This document shows positions 40,325 to 52,524 of a DNA stretch of 64,000 bases, piece after piece; the first letter of the stretch is position 1, and every line of letters begins with the position of its first letter. This DNA is from Megalobrama amblycephala. Lineage: Eukaryota; Chordata; Actinopteri; Cypriniformes; Xenocyprididae. The stretch covers positions 35,097,447-35,161,446 of the forward strand of contig NC_063049.1 of assembly GCF_018812025.1 (NCBI RefSeq), written 5' to 3'. The notes beneath the pieces are model-generated. The model made no database searches and was not told the origin of the DNA. It saw only the letters and a list, made by a program, of their open reading frames with translations. A program made the translations under genes and the position numbers.

Positions 40325-41913
40325 CAGTGGGTACGGAAAGTATTCAGACCCCCTTAAATTTTTCACTCTTTGTTATATTGCAGCCATTTGCTAAAATCAT
40401 TTAAGTTCTTTTTTTTCCCCTCATTAATGTACACACAGCACCCCATATTGACAGAAAAACACAGAATTGTTGACATTTTTTGCAGATTTATTAAAAAAGA
40501 AAAACTGAAATATCACATGGTCCTAAGTATTCAGAACCTTTGCTGTGACACTCATATATTTAACTCAGGTGCTGTCCATTTCTTCTGATCATCCTTGAGA
40601 TGGTTCTACACCTTCATTTGAGTCCAGCTGTGTTTGATTATACTGATTGGACTTGATTAGGAAAGCCACACACCTGTCTATATAAGACCTTAAAGCTCAC
40701 AGTGCATGTCAGAGCAAATGAGAATCATGAGGTCAAAGGAACTGCCTGAAGAGCTCAGAGACAGAATTGTGGCAAGGCACAGATCTGGCCAAGGTTACAA
40801 AAAAATTTCTGCTGCACTTAAGGTTCCTAAGAGCACAGTGGCTTCCATAATCCTTAAATGGAAGACGTTTGGGACGACCAGAACCCTTCCTAGAGCTGGC
40901 CATCCGGCCAAACTGAGCTATCGGGGGAGAAGAGCCTTGGTGAGAGAGGTAAAGATGAACCCAAAGATCACTGTGGCTAAGCTCCAGAGATGATCATCTG
41001 CACCATCACTGCAGCCCTCCACCAGTCGGGGCTTTATGGCAGAGTGGCCCGACGGAAGCCTCTCTTCAGTGCAAGACACATGAAAGCCTGCATGGAGTTT
41101 GCTAAAAAAAAACACCTGAAGGACTCCAAGATGGTGAGAAATAATATTCCCTGGTCTGATGAGACCAAGAAAGAACTTTTTGGCCTTAATTCTAAGCGGT
41201 ATGTGTGGAGAAAACCAGGCACTGCTCATCACCTGTCCAATACAGTCCCAGCAGTGAAGCATGGTGGTGGCAGCATCATGCTGTGGGGGTGTTTTTCAGC
41301 TACAGGGACAGGACGACTGGTTGCAATCGAGGGAAAGATGAATACAGCCAAGTACAGGGATATCCTGGACGAAGACCTTCTCCAGAGTGCTCAGGACCTC
41401 AGACTGGGCCGAAGGTTTACCTTCCAACAAGACAATGACCCTAAGCACACAGCTAACAACTCTGTGACTGTTCTTGAATGGCCCAGCCAGAGCCCTGACT
41501 TAAACCCAATTGAGCATCTCTGGAGAGACCTAAAAATGGCTGTCCACCAATGTTTACCATCCAACCTGACAGATCTGGAGAAGATCTGCAACGAGGAATG
41601 GCAGACGATCCCCAAATCCAGGTGTGAAAAACTTGTTGCATCACCAAAAAGACTCATGGCTGTATTAGAGCAAAAGGGTGCTTCTACTAAATACTGAGCA
41701 AAGGGTCTGAATACTTAGGACCATGTGATATTTCAGTTTTTCTTTTTTAATAAATCTGCAAAAATGTCAACAATTCTGTGTTTTTCTGTCAATATGGGGT
41801 GCTGTGTGTACATTAATGAGGAAAAAAAAATGAACAAATGATTTTAGCAAATGGCTGCAATATAACAAAGAGTGAAAAATTTAAGGGGGTCTGAATACTT
41901 TCCATACCCACTA
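40325..41913 (+). mobile_element. Tc1/mariner element, second family (1,589 bp)
   Basis: The ends CAGTGGGTACGGAAAGTATT and the inverse (with a G-to-A change in the last base) lie between TA pairs (40323-40324, 41914-41915). Long inverted repeats of about 210 bp flank a damaged transposase. A deletion derivative of the same family sits at 51910-52422. Confidence 0.94.
40706..41697 (+). pseudogene. Tc1-like transposase, frameshifted and internally deleted
   Basis: The frame from ATG 40706 encodes the HTH part (ELPEELRDRIVARHRSGQGY; PKSTVASIILKWK) and stops after KITVAKLQR. A second frame from about 40990 continues with [39 protein letters not shown] and NPIEHLWRDLK to GASTKY. About 19-20 bases are lost at the break. 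A further small in-frame gap follows HTA (NNSVTVLEWP), where related transposases have an extra TTQEWL-type helix. The catalytic residues remain but the product cannot be made as one protein. Confidence 0.92.
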
Positions 41914-42092
41914 TATCCCCACACAGGCACATACACTATATACATAAATATACATAAATACACTATATACACTATATACATAAATACACACACTTACAAA
42001 ACCCAGGCATGGCAACAAGACAGTTTAGCACAACTAATAAGACAAAAGAAATATGATGTGATGTTGGTTCAAGAAACTCATAGTGATATTAA

Positions 42093-42165
42093 AGGGTTAG
42101 TTCACCCAAAAATGAAAATTATGTCATTAATTACTCACCCTCATGTCGTTCCAAACACGTAAGAC
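42093..42165 (+). mobile_element. Solo arm of AGGGTTAG element
   Basis: AGGGTTAGTTCACCCAAAAA follows TTAA and continues for about 70 bp of the family arm. It then stops at a different dispersed repeat. Confidence 0.65.
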
Positions 42166-42984
42166 CTTCACTAGATATTTCACAATATTACTGTTTTTGT
42201 TAATATTACTATCTTTGATCAAATTAATGCAGCTTTAGTGAGCTTAAGAGACTTCTTTCAAAAACATTTTTAAAGAATCTGAACCCCAACCTTTTGAACG
42301 ATATGTAAATATAATGAAATTATTTGTAATCTAAATGAATAAGTCTATGTTTTAGCTCCTAAAGTGGCTTTTTCTCAGCCTCTTTGTTGACCTCTTTTGG
42401 AGCACAGAACTTTGGACCCTTTTATAATGTTTTACACACCCTGATTTACAAACAAGACTTCCTCAACACTAGAAACACCTATGATGCAAATACAGGTGAA
42501 TCAGTTCATTTAGTGTTAATATCTCTCTGTATAGATCTAATTAACCTTTGTTTTATACAGGAATCTTCACAGCACCTGTGAGGGGAGTGTATGTATTCCG
42601 GGTTTTCTCAAAGGCCGTCGGAAAGCCGTTACCGCAGGCCTGTTTAAAAATGACCAGCATATGATTTCCACACATGGGCACCAACATGGTAGTTTCATCA
42701 GTTCTTCAAATGAAGTCTCTCTGCTGCTAGAAGAATGGGATAAAGTAAAGGTAATTCTCTATCCTGACCAATGGATTTTTGACAATGGAGAACACCATCA
42801 AAGCACATTCAGTGGACATCTGCTTCTCCCCATGTGATCTTACAGACAGTTTATTCACCCAAAAAAGATTTTCATACCTGTACAATCCTTTCAATTTACT
42901 GAAAACAACTAAATATAAAAAGTGGTTGTCATTTTCATATAACAAAAACAAAGCAAATATTCTTCATATCATGGCTTAGTTTAA

Positions 42985-43549
42985 AGGTGCAGTGTGTACA
43001 TTTTAGCAGCATCTAGTGGTGAGGTTGCAAATTGCAACGAGCAGCTCAGTCCACCGCTCACCCCTCCCTTTCAAAGCACACAGAGAAGCTACGGTGGCCG
43101 ACACAGGACAAAGATGTTGTTGTCTGAGACAGCAGAGAGTAGCTAGTCAAGCAATGAAGTTTCTTCTTACTTCTAACAAAGAACGGTTTCTGTTTTTAAT
43201 AAACCAGTCGACTACTACTACTACTACTACTTCTTCGTGCGTATTCAACGTAGTGACGATGCAAGCTGCCTCTAAAAACACTAACGAAGAAGAAGAACAA
43301 AAACATGGTCACAAAATGCGCTCTGTAGAGCGTTTGTCCGTTTAGGGCAACTGTAGAATCATGCCGCCGCAAAATGGCGATTTAAACATGAAAGGGGACC
43401 CGTGGTGTATGTAGATAGAAATGGCTCATTCTAAGGTAATAAAAACATAAAGGTTCATTATGTAAGGTCTTTATATACCACTGAAAACATTATGTATATT
43501 ATATTGCATTTCTGTCAACAGATCCTCCTAAATATTACACACTGTACCT
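42985..43549. mobile_element. TTAA-flanked MITE (AGGTGCAG family)
   Basis: Ends AGGTGCAGTGTGTAC and inverse AGGTACAGTGTGTAA, TTAA on both sides (42981-42984, 43550-43553). It contains an ACT microsatellite. It lies just downstream of the TEP1 stop codon. Confidence 0.78.
43209..43231. repeat. (ACT)n microsatellite
   Basis: Seven to eight ACT units within the TTAA element 42985-43549. Confidence 0.92.
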
Positions 43550-43665
43550 TTAAGGCAATAGTATCATTAGTGCAAAACAAAGGGATAGGGTGCAAGTAAA
43601 TGAAAATGTACAGAATGCAACATTACAACTGATTAAAGATTACGAATGTACAGACAATGAGGAAA

Positions 43666-46088
43666 TCAACCTCTCCAGGACAGGAAGTACAGCTGACCCT
43701 GCATATCTCCGCAAACGAATTCCTTGGGGTTATGAGGGTTCACCTCCAGCACCTTGACAGGGCCTCTACACACAAACATGCCGACCTGAAAATGAGAAAG
43801 GAAATGGAATATACACTGGTATCTATGGCGGAAGAGTTGAGGTGATCGCAAATCCATCCCTTCAATATACTGTGCTTAAAAGAAAGAAATAATAAAAATA
43901 CCTGTTTCTTAGTGTGTCTGTCCCACAGTTTGACGGTTCTGTCGTAAGACGCTGAGATGATGAGGCTCTCGGTTAGCCGCAGTACACTCACTTTGTCTGT
44001 GTGTGCCTAGAGACCAGTCAACAGCCCCCCAATTTATCAGCAACCCATGACTTTCATGACATATGATCATTATATCTACCATAGGGGTGCAACATTACAC
44101 GGTACACGTCTTTTGGTTCAGTACACGTGTACCGACGAATACAGAGTTGTAGCCCATTAACCACTTTTAACCACCATTAAAAACGAATAATTGCAATAAG
44201 CTCTGTGTTTTGTTACTTTTGATAAGAAACAAAGTCTCATCCCCCAAATTCTTTCCATTTAATCACAAAATCCAAACAATAAATGCTGTTTTGTCGCTCT
44301 TTGATGTGGTGTGACAGATCGCCTTATAGGCGCCTCATTTCAAGCGTCAGCATGGAGCGTGAGTAAACACGATCATCTCTTCCTCTTTAATGCTAGTTAC
44401 AGAATAAACAAGAATAAACATCTAAAAGGTATGTTGAAAGATACAGTACAACTTACTGAAAGGTATCTTGTGTAATCGTTCGATCAGTGTTTCAACCGCG
44501 GAAAGACATCAGTGAAACAGCTTGTAAACAATATGTCATGTATTTACCTCAGAAATGCCATTCAGTGTCCACAGCTTGCTAGTTTGCTAGAGAAATTAAA
44601 GGTGCCCAAGAATGCTTTTTCACAAGATGTAATATAAGTCTAAGGTGTCTCCTGAATTTGTCTGTGAAGTTTCAGCTCAAAATACCCCATAGATTTTTTT
44701 AAATTAATTTTTTTAACTGCCTATTTTGGGGCATCATTAACTATACACTGATTTTGGCAGCGCGCCGCCCCTTTAATTCGCCTGCTCCCTGCCACACGAG
44801 CTCTCAACTATATTACAGTGCATTTACAAAGTTCACACAGCTAATATAACCCTCAAATGGATCTTTACAAGATGTTCGTCATGCATGCTGTATGCATGCT
44901 TCGAATTATGTGAGTAAAGTATTTATTTTGATGTTTACGTTTGATTCTGTATGAGTTTGAGGCTGTGCTCCGTGGCTAACGGCTAATGCTACACTGTTGG
45001 ACAGATTTATAAAGAATGAAGTTGTGTTTATGAATTATACAGACTGCACATGTTTAAAAATGAAAATAGCGACGACTCTTGTCTCCGTGAATACAGTAAG
45101 AAACGATGGTAACTTTAACCACATTTAACAGTACATTAGCAATATGCTAATGAAACATTTAGAAAGACAATTTACAAATATCACTAACAATATCATGCTA
45201 TCATGGATCATGTCAGTTATTATTGCTCCATCTGCCATTTTTCGCTGTTGTTCTTGCTGGCTTACCTTGTCTGTGCAATTACCTTGTCTAATGCCTTGAA
45301 CATGGGCTGGCATATGCAAATATTGGGGTCATACATATTAATGATCCTGACTGTTACGTAACAGTCGGTGTTACGTTGAGATCCACGTGTTTTCCGGAAG
45401 TCTTTTAAACAAATGAGATTTACATAAGAAGGAGGAAGCAATGGGGTTTGAAACTCAATGTATTTCTTTTCCATGTACTGAACTCTTGTTATTTAACTAT
45501 GCCGAGGTAAATTCAAATTTTGATTCTAGGGCAACTTTAACTCTTTCGCTACATATATGCCCTATATTAGCCTATATATTCATTATATTTTACTTAACCT
45601 GTCTTGACTATTTAATGTATATGCTTAATGTATGTTTAAATAAATCTATCATGAACAGATTTAGAAGTCAATGTTTGCATACAATTTTTATGTGTGTGTT
45701 GATTATTATATCTAAAAATAAATAGCAACGTAATTTAATAATTTGGGCTCTGTTGTTAATTGTAACCTTTAATATTATAGTAGGCTTAATGAGCAAGAAA
45801 GGGCTCCCTGTATATAGTTTACATCATAAGCAGAGCTGGAAGAAAATTTTAATAATAATTGAATTTATTTACAGATAGAGACACAATTTGTTAAGTAAAC
45901 CACTGTTTAGATTGTACCAAATTTGTACCGAACTGTGACTTCAATACTGTCATTTTTGTGTACCGTTACACCCCTAATCTACCAGGAAAGCTAAAGGATA
46001 CTTGCCAGGTTTTTTTCAGTCCAGGTGGACAGATTAGGAGGCTGGTTGAACCATATGTTCCCGTTATAATCACCACACACAAAAAAGT
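43666..46088 (-). CDS. tep1: TEP1 last three exons and stop codon
   Basis: Exons in gene order: about 46006-46088 (DFFVCGDYNGNIWFNQPPNL...), 43902-44006 (VSVLRLTESLIISASYDRTVKLWDRHTKKQ) and 43666-43785 (VGMFVCRGP...GDMQGQLYFLSWRG, then TGA). The intron between the first two begins GCAAGT rather than GT, a GC-AG intron; its edge may be off by two bases. The terminal repeat closes the propeller. The intron 44007-46005 is almost wholly one hAT element with a second element nested inside it. Confidence 0.86.
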
Positions 46089-49000
46089 CTGCAGAAAGAA
46101 AAAAAAAAAAACATGATTTGAAAACAACCAAATCAAGTCATGAACAGTTCACATAATGACCACTAAAAATCAATGGGTCGTTGTTTAGTTTTTTCTTTAT
46201 TTGTTAAAATACATTCTCTTAACCCAGTTTATTGTTCATTAACTACTATTTGTATGCCACTGTATGCCATTCATGGGTTTATGTTCCCCAAAATTTCCAA
46301 CATTGAGCCTCCCAGGCACTATCAAAACTATGAGTGCAGTCCGCTCAGATCTGTCAGTCTCTGTATAGCTCAACCTATAGCGAGAGTTTGGGGCATGGCT
46401 ACTGTAGCAGGCAGAGGCGGAGCACCATGGACGCTTCAATATAACATCATCATGCACCCGTTTGCAAAGACGAATGTACCAGTTTATAATGTTTACTTAG
46501 ATGTGAACTGCCTCAAACAGTTGTGAATATATTTAAAAGTAATTCATTCTCACAATAAAAGTGAGATATGGACTTGAACAGATAGCTCTCTTCACGTTTT
46601 ACTGACCTTCTGACAAATTGATTTATTTATACTATATATTAAAGTGTAAGAAGAAAAGGTGTACCGTTTTGCATTGCTGCAGCTGTGATCCAGGACCTAA
46701 TCGGCGCCGCCTTCCGGCTTGAAATTCGCAGCTTTTCACTTTGTTCCTTTCTGGTTTTCTCCAGCTGATGTTGCGGCTCCTCCTCCTGCTTCTGCTCCTC
46801 CTGCTGCTGCCGCGGCTCCTCCTTCCCCTGTTGTTGTGGCCCCTCCCCCTGCTGCTGCGGCTCCTCCTCCTGCATATTATCCCACATCTCCTCTGCCGTC
46901 AAATCCTCAGGCCTGTCACCCACCACATCGTCACAAAAGGTTAAGACGTAAGGCTGATTTGGATTCACAGTCAACTGAAAGACAGACCGTTTCAGATCAT
47001 TTAGTTTTCAGACAGTTTTTACAATGTCAGTGTCACATGATAATGATAGATGATGAACTTACAAGGAAGCAAATGTACAGTGTACTCTTTTTCCGCCCCA
47101 ACAGCCAAAAGCCCTTGATATCATTTGCCATCACGCCAATAGGACGTACCTTGTCCATCCAGCTTTACAACAAAACACACGTAATGTGTATTCACTTTTA
47201 ATTACCCAATGAAGTAATGTTAACATTATCACAAAATAAGGCTTAACAGAAGAGTGCAGGACATATTTTATATGGGTAAAAATTATGTGGAATATGAAAA
47301 CGTATAAGAATACATCTGTTCGCTTAACGGAGTAGTAGAGAACACATGGATGACTTCTCCATTCAGACATGCTCCATACAGACTGCTACAGTGGATCAAA
47401 AAGCTCACGGGAGTCTCCACTTTGTATGAAGACATCTTATTGAGCCTGGAACAAAATAAATATTAATGTTTTGTTGAATGTAAACAGATTATAACAATAT
47501 TAAAAATGGATATTCATTCTGAGATTTAACAATATAAATTGTAATAAATAATATATTACATTTTAAAGACTACCTTTTAGTGATCTAATCCAAAATCACA
47601 TACACAACATTATTATGAAATAAATATTATTGTGCCTGTAATCACGCTGCTGAATTCAAGAGCAAAATGCATTTTCAAGACTGAAATGAAGATTAAGTTA
47701 TAATAAATATATATATCATAAAATGCAAAACATCTTCAGTGGTATTATGTTGACAAACCTTTTATTCAAATGCTTAATTCTAAGCCCCTCAACCCCCTTG
47801 TAAAATGGCACATTTCTCTAAATCGGCAACAAGTTTGCAAAACTAAAATATGAAAGTGAAGAGGGTTAAAAGTCAATACCCCACAATGCACTTCTTGGTG
47901 TCCCTCTCCAGTTTCCAGACAATTACAGAGCAGTCACTATAACCCACGGCTAGCTGATCATCTGGCATACCAGTGACTGCACATAAGCCACCATTACTGA
48001 CCTTAGTGCAACACAAACAGAGCCGTTCATTCAGACATTTCCAACTGAAAGAAGGTAAAGAGCCCTCACACTATATTTTTAATAACTGTTTAACAAATAA
48101 TAAACTCAGTTCCCAACCCATGATTACCTTCTTCCAGTAAACCATTGAATTATGATGCCATATCTCCAATCTGCCTGTGTCATAACCACACACCGTGAGC
48201 TCATCAGTATCAAGGAAGCACACAGCTCGGACGCCGCCTTTCTGGCAAGGAGGAGCTTCTGCGGATGATTGTATATAATTATTAATGCCAATCAAATATA
48301 TATGTGGATGTGCAGTTGTAGTTTCATAAGAAACTGCAATGTTGTCATCACTTTAAATTCTGCTTTTGTTCTCTAGCAAAATGTTCTGAGGATTTGTTTG
48401 ACAGTTTAGTTCAGTGAATTGGGAATGACTATTTTGCCATACCCACTGCCATGGTGACATTCCATGACCTGAGGGAACGATCCACAGAGACAGTGAGAAA
48501 CTCCAGCAGTCCGGCCTCTTTACACACTAAAGCCTGGATTTCTGCACTGTGACCATGCAGAGATTTATGATGATGTACCTATGAGAACATAATTGAAAAA
48601 CACATCAACTGGATATTTAATTATAAAATAATTTCCCCATATTTACATACATTTAGATGATCTTTGCAGCCATTAAAAATGCTCAAATTTTTCAAAATTT
48701 GACAAAAACGCTAACAGTTTGAATACCTAATAAATGTAATCTTTAGCAAATCTTTATTTTTATTTTGATATTTTATTTTGTCATGTATTACTCACCCTCA
48801 TGTCGTTCCATACCCATAAGACCTTCATTAATCTTCAGAACACAAATTAAGATATTTTAGTTGAAATCCGATGGCTCCATGAGGCCTCCATAGGGAGCAA
48901 TGTACACTTCCTCTCTTGAGATCCATAAAGGTACTAAAAACATATTTAAATCGGTTCATGTGAGTACAGTGGTTCAATATTAATATTATAAAGCGACGAG

Positions 49001-52000
49001 AATATTTTTGGAGCGCCAAAAAAAACTAAATAACGACTTATTTAGTGATGGCCGATTTCAAAACACTGCTTCAGGAAGCATCGGAGCATAAATGAATCAG
49101 TGTGTCGAATCTGCTGTTCGGAGCGCCAAAGTCACGTGATTTCAGCCGTTGGCAGTTTGACACGCGATCCGAATCATGATGCGACACACCGATTCATCTG
49201 TGCTCCGATGCTTCATGAAGCAGTGTTTTGAAATCGGATCTTGAGAGAGGAAGTGTACATTGCTCCCTATGGAGGCCTCACGGAGCTATCGGATTTCAAC
49301 TAAAATATCTTAATTTGTGTTCTGAAGATTAAAGAAGGTCTTACGGGTGTGGAACGGCATGAGGGTAAGTAATAAATGACAGAATTTTCATTTTTGGATG
49401 AACTAACCCTTTAAAATTTTATACCATTTTATCAAAATAAAAATAAAGATTTGCTAAAGATTACATTTATCAGGTATTCAAACTGTTAGCGTTTTTTTAA
49501 AGATTAAATTTGAGCATTTTTAATGGCTGCAAAGATCATCTAAATGTATGTAAATATGGGGAAAATTATTTTATAATTAAATATCCAGTATCAACTGATC
49601 AACAATATGCATCTCTAGAATTAATCTCTGGGAATTATTTAAAATATCTGATTTGCAATTCATTTTATTTAAATAAATTATAATTAAATTATTAATGAAA
49701 AAGATACAAACATGAGAGTTGGTTACCTGCAGTGGATGCCAGAGTTTAACAGTTCCATCTTCTGATGCTGAAGCTATCAATAAGTCCTCTGGTTTAAAAT
49801 TGTCTCCCAGATCTGTATGCAAAAAATGGTTTTGCTAAGAAGCAAGATACACTATTTAGAAATCAAGCTGCTGTCTGTGTGTATATTTGTGTATTAGTCA
49901 TTGTACGTGGCTGAGAGACAACAGTGCAGTGATGGAGACGGGACTTGTGGGCCTGGATCCTGGTGACTTGTACACCTGATTCCCACTTCCAAACCATCAG
50001 CAGTCCATCTGTAGAGCCTGCCATAACAAGATCCTCCTACAGACATTAAAAAGTGCATAAATATCAACAGGTTCCCATTTTTGTACGTCTTTGTGACATT
50101 TTGTCCACTTTGTTTTAAGGTGCAACTGCCTTACCCAACAGCACAATGTGCTCAAAGATGAACTAGACAGGATCTCTCTGAGCAAACTTCCTGTCTGGAT
50201 ATCCCACATCCGCAGCTTACAGTCACTGGAGCAGCTAAGCTGAGGTGTGAGAGAGGTTTTGCGTTTGGTTACAGACACACAGAGTCAGATGTTATTGAAA
50301 TGAACTAACTGCACTATACAAATGGATTTCTTACCACAGCAGACGAAGTCCAGGCACATCCCGTAATCCAGTCTCCATGGCAATGGGAAAAAGACTGGGA
50401 AAGAACTGGAGGGGAGGCGTTTACGTTCCATAACATCAAAGCCTATTGGAAGAGATTATGATAAAAATTGAGTGAGAGAGATATTGTGTGTTTTCTTCCA
50501 TTCTTTCCAGTGATAGATGTGGAGTGGACCAAATACCTGATCTTTCCCTCCTGACAGAAGCTCTTTCCCAGTAGGACTGAAGGCAAGGCATGTGACACCT
50601 CCATTGTGACCTCTCAGAATACACATCACCTTAGGGACGATCCAGGGCTTAGAAGTCAATTCACTCTTCAACCACAGAGCAATAGTGAAGTCATCTGAAA
50701 CAAAATTAATTTTTTTAATAAAATAAAATGAAATAAAAAATAAAATACAAATAAAACCAGCTGTTTACTAAATGATCTGATTAATCCACTACAACATATA
50801 AAGTACAGTATGAAAATGGATATACATTTTACAGTGTTATTAAATTATTAGTGCTTTTCGATGATGACAAAGATAATGCAAGTGCAAAAATAGGTTGAAA
50901 GAGTATGCAAATATTAAATATCCAATATGGACCAAAATCAATTGACAAAATGTTTTGTGTACACTGACCAGAAGCAGATGCCACACAAGTGGAGTTTTGA
51001 GCCAGGGCAAGAATAGCTCCATTCTGCACGCCAAAAGATCCTACTGACACAAGGCTTTCCGGATTTTCGCCTTGCTTTTCCCAGACTCTCAGACGGTAGT
51101 CCATGCCCCCAGACAGCAGCAGCTCTGTCCCTCCTCCCTCCATCCACACGAGGCAAAGCATGGACACCTGCAGCTCCTCACTGGCCCAGACCTTCTCTCC
51201 TACAGCACAAAGCATTTTGGGATGGGTTCTTCATCTGGTTACTCACAGTATTCTCCATTATTATTATAGGGGCAGTAAACAATTTCTGAGAAACGCTGTT
51301 GATTTGAAATCACCAAAACAAACACGCCCCTCCCCTAACTTGATAGCTCCGCCCACAAATTCATAAATACGCTATGCAACACAGGAACCCCCCCCCATGA
51401 GTGGACACGCCCCTTGCTGCTGATTGGCTACAAGTGTGTTTTGGTGCTCAGTCCAATTCACTTTCAATAGTGTTTCTCAGAAATCACTTACTGCACCTTT
51501 AAATTTATTCCATTCATGTTTTTCTCAAGATTGAGAAGCAGTTTAAATGTGAGCTCAGAGTATTTCTGGATGAGCACATTTGTAAATGCTGGATGCAAAT
51601 ATTTATTTACCCGACTTCAAATTGAACATTTTGATACCATCTCCATGGTAACCCACAGTGGCGTAGCCACTGGCCACAACCACACACAGAGCATTAGCTT
51701 CATCTTCATTTCCACGTCTGGTGCGCTTTAGTTGCTGCTGCAATACTGGTACCTGCAAATAATAATTCATTAATATCATGTCTGGTTTAGCATATATAAA
51801 TCAGAGCTGCTTCGGCTGTGCATGAGAATCAATATGTGACAGTCTTTGCAGTGTAAAGAGTGCTATAGTTGGTTTACTAGATGTGAGATACATTATTGAG
51901 ATACATATACAGTGGGTACGGAAAGTATTCAGACCCCCTTAAATTTTTCACTCTTTGTTATATTGCAGCCATTTGCTAGAATCATTTAAGTTCATCTTTT

Positions 52001-52488
52001 TCCTCATTAATGTACACACAGCACCCCATATTGACAGAAAAACACAGAATTATTGACATTTTTGCAGATTTATTAAAAAAGAAAAACTGAAATATCACAT
52101 GGTCCTAAGTATTCAGACCCTTTGCTGTGACACTCACATATTTAACTCAGGTGCTGTCCATTTCTTCTGATCATCCTTGAGATGGTTCTACACCTTCATT
52201 TGAGTCCAGCTGTGTTTGATTATACTGATTGGACTTGATTAGGAAAGCCACACACCTGTCTATATAAGACATTACAGCTCACAGTGCATGTCAGAGCAAA
52301 TGAGAATCATGAGGTCAAAGGAACTGCCTGAAGAGCTCAGAGACAGAATTATGGCAAGGCACAGATCTGGCCAAGGTTACAAAAAAAATTTAAGGGGGTC
52401 TGAATACTTTCCGTACCCACTGTAATAAGTAGAACATAGAATATAATCCAATTACATGATTAATTTGATCACATTTATCGCTATTTGC

Positions 52489-52524
<36 letters not shown>

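Noticed and set aside
46719..47201. 160-codon plus-strand frame rich in proline and alanine
   Set aside because: It is antisense to the E/Q-rich TEP1 exon, which has proper splice sites and phase.
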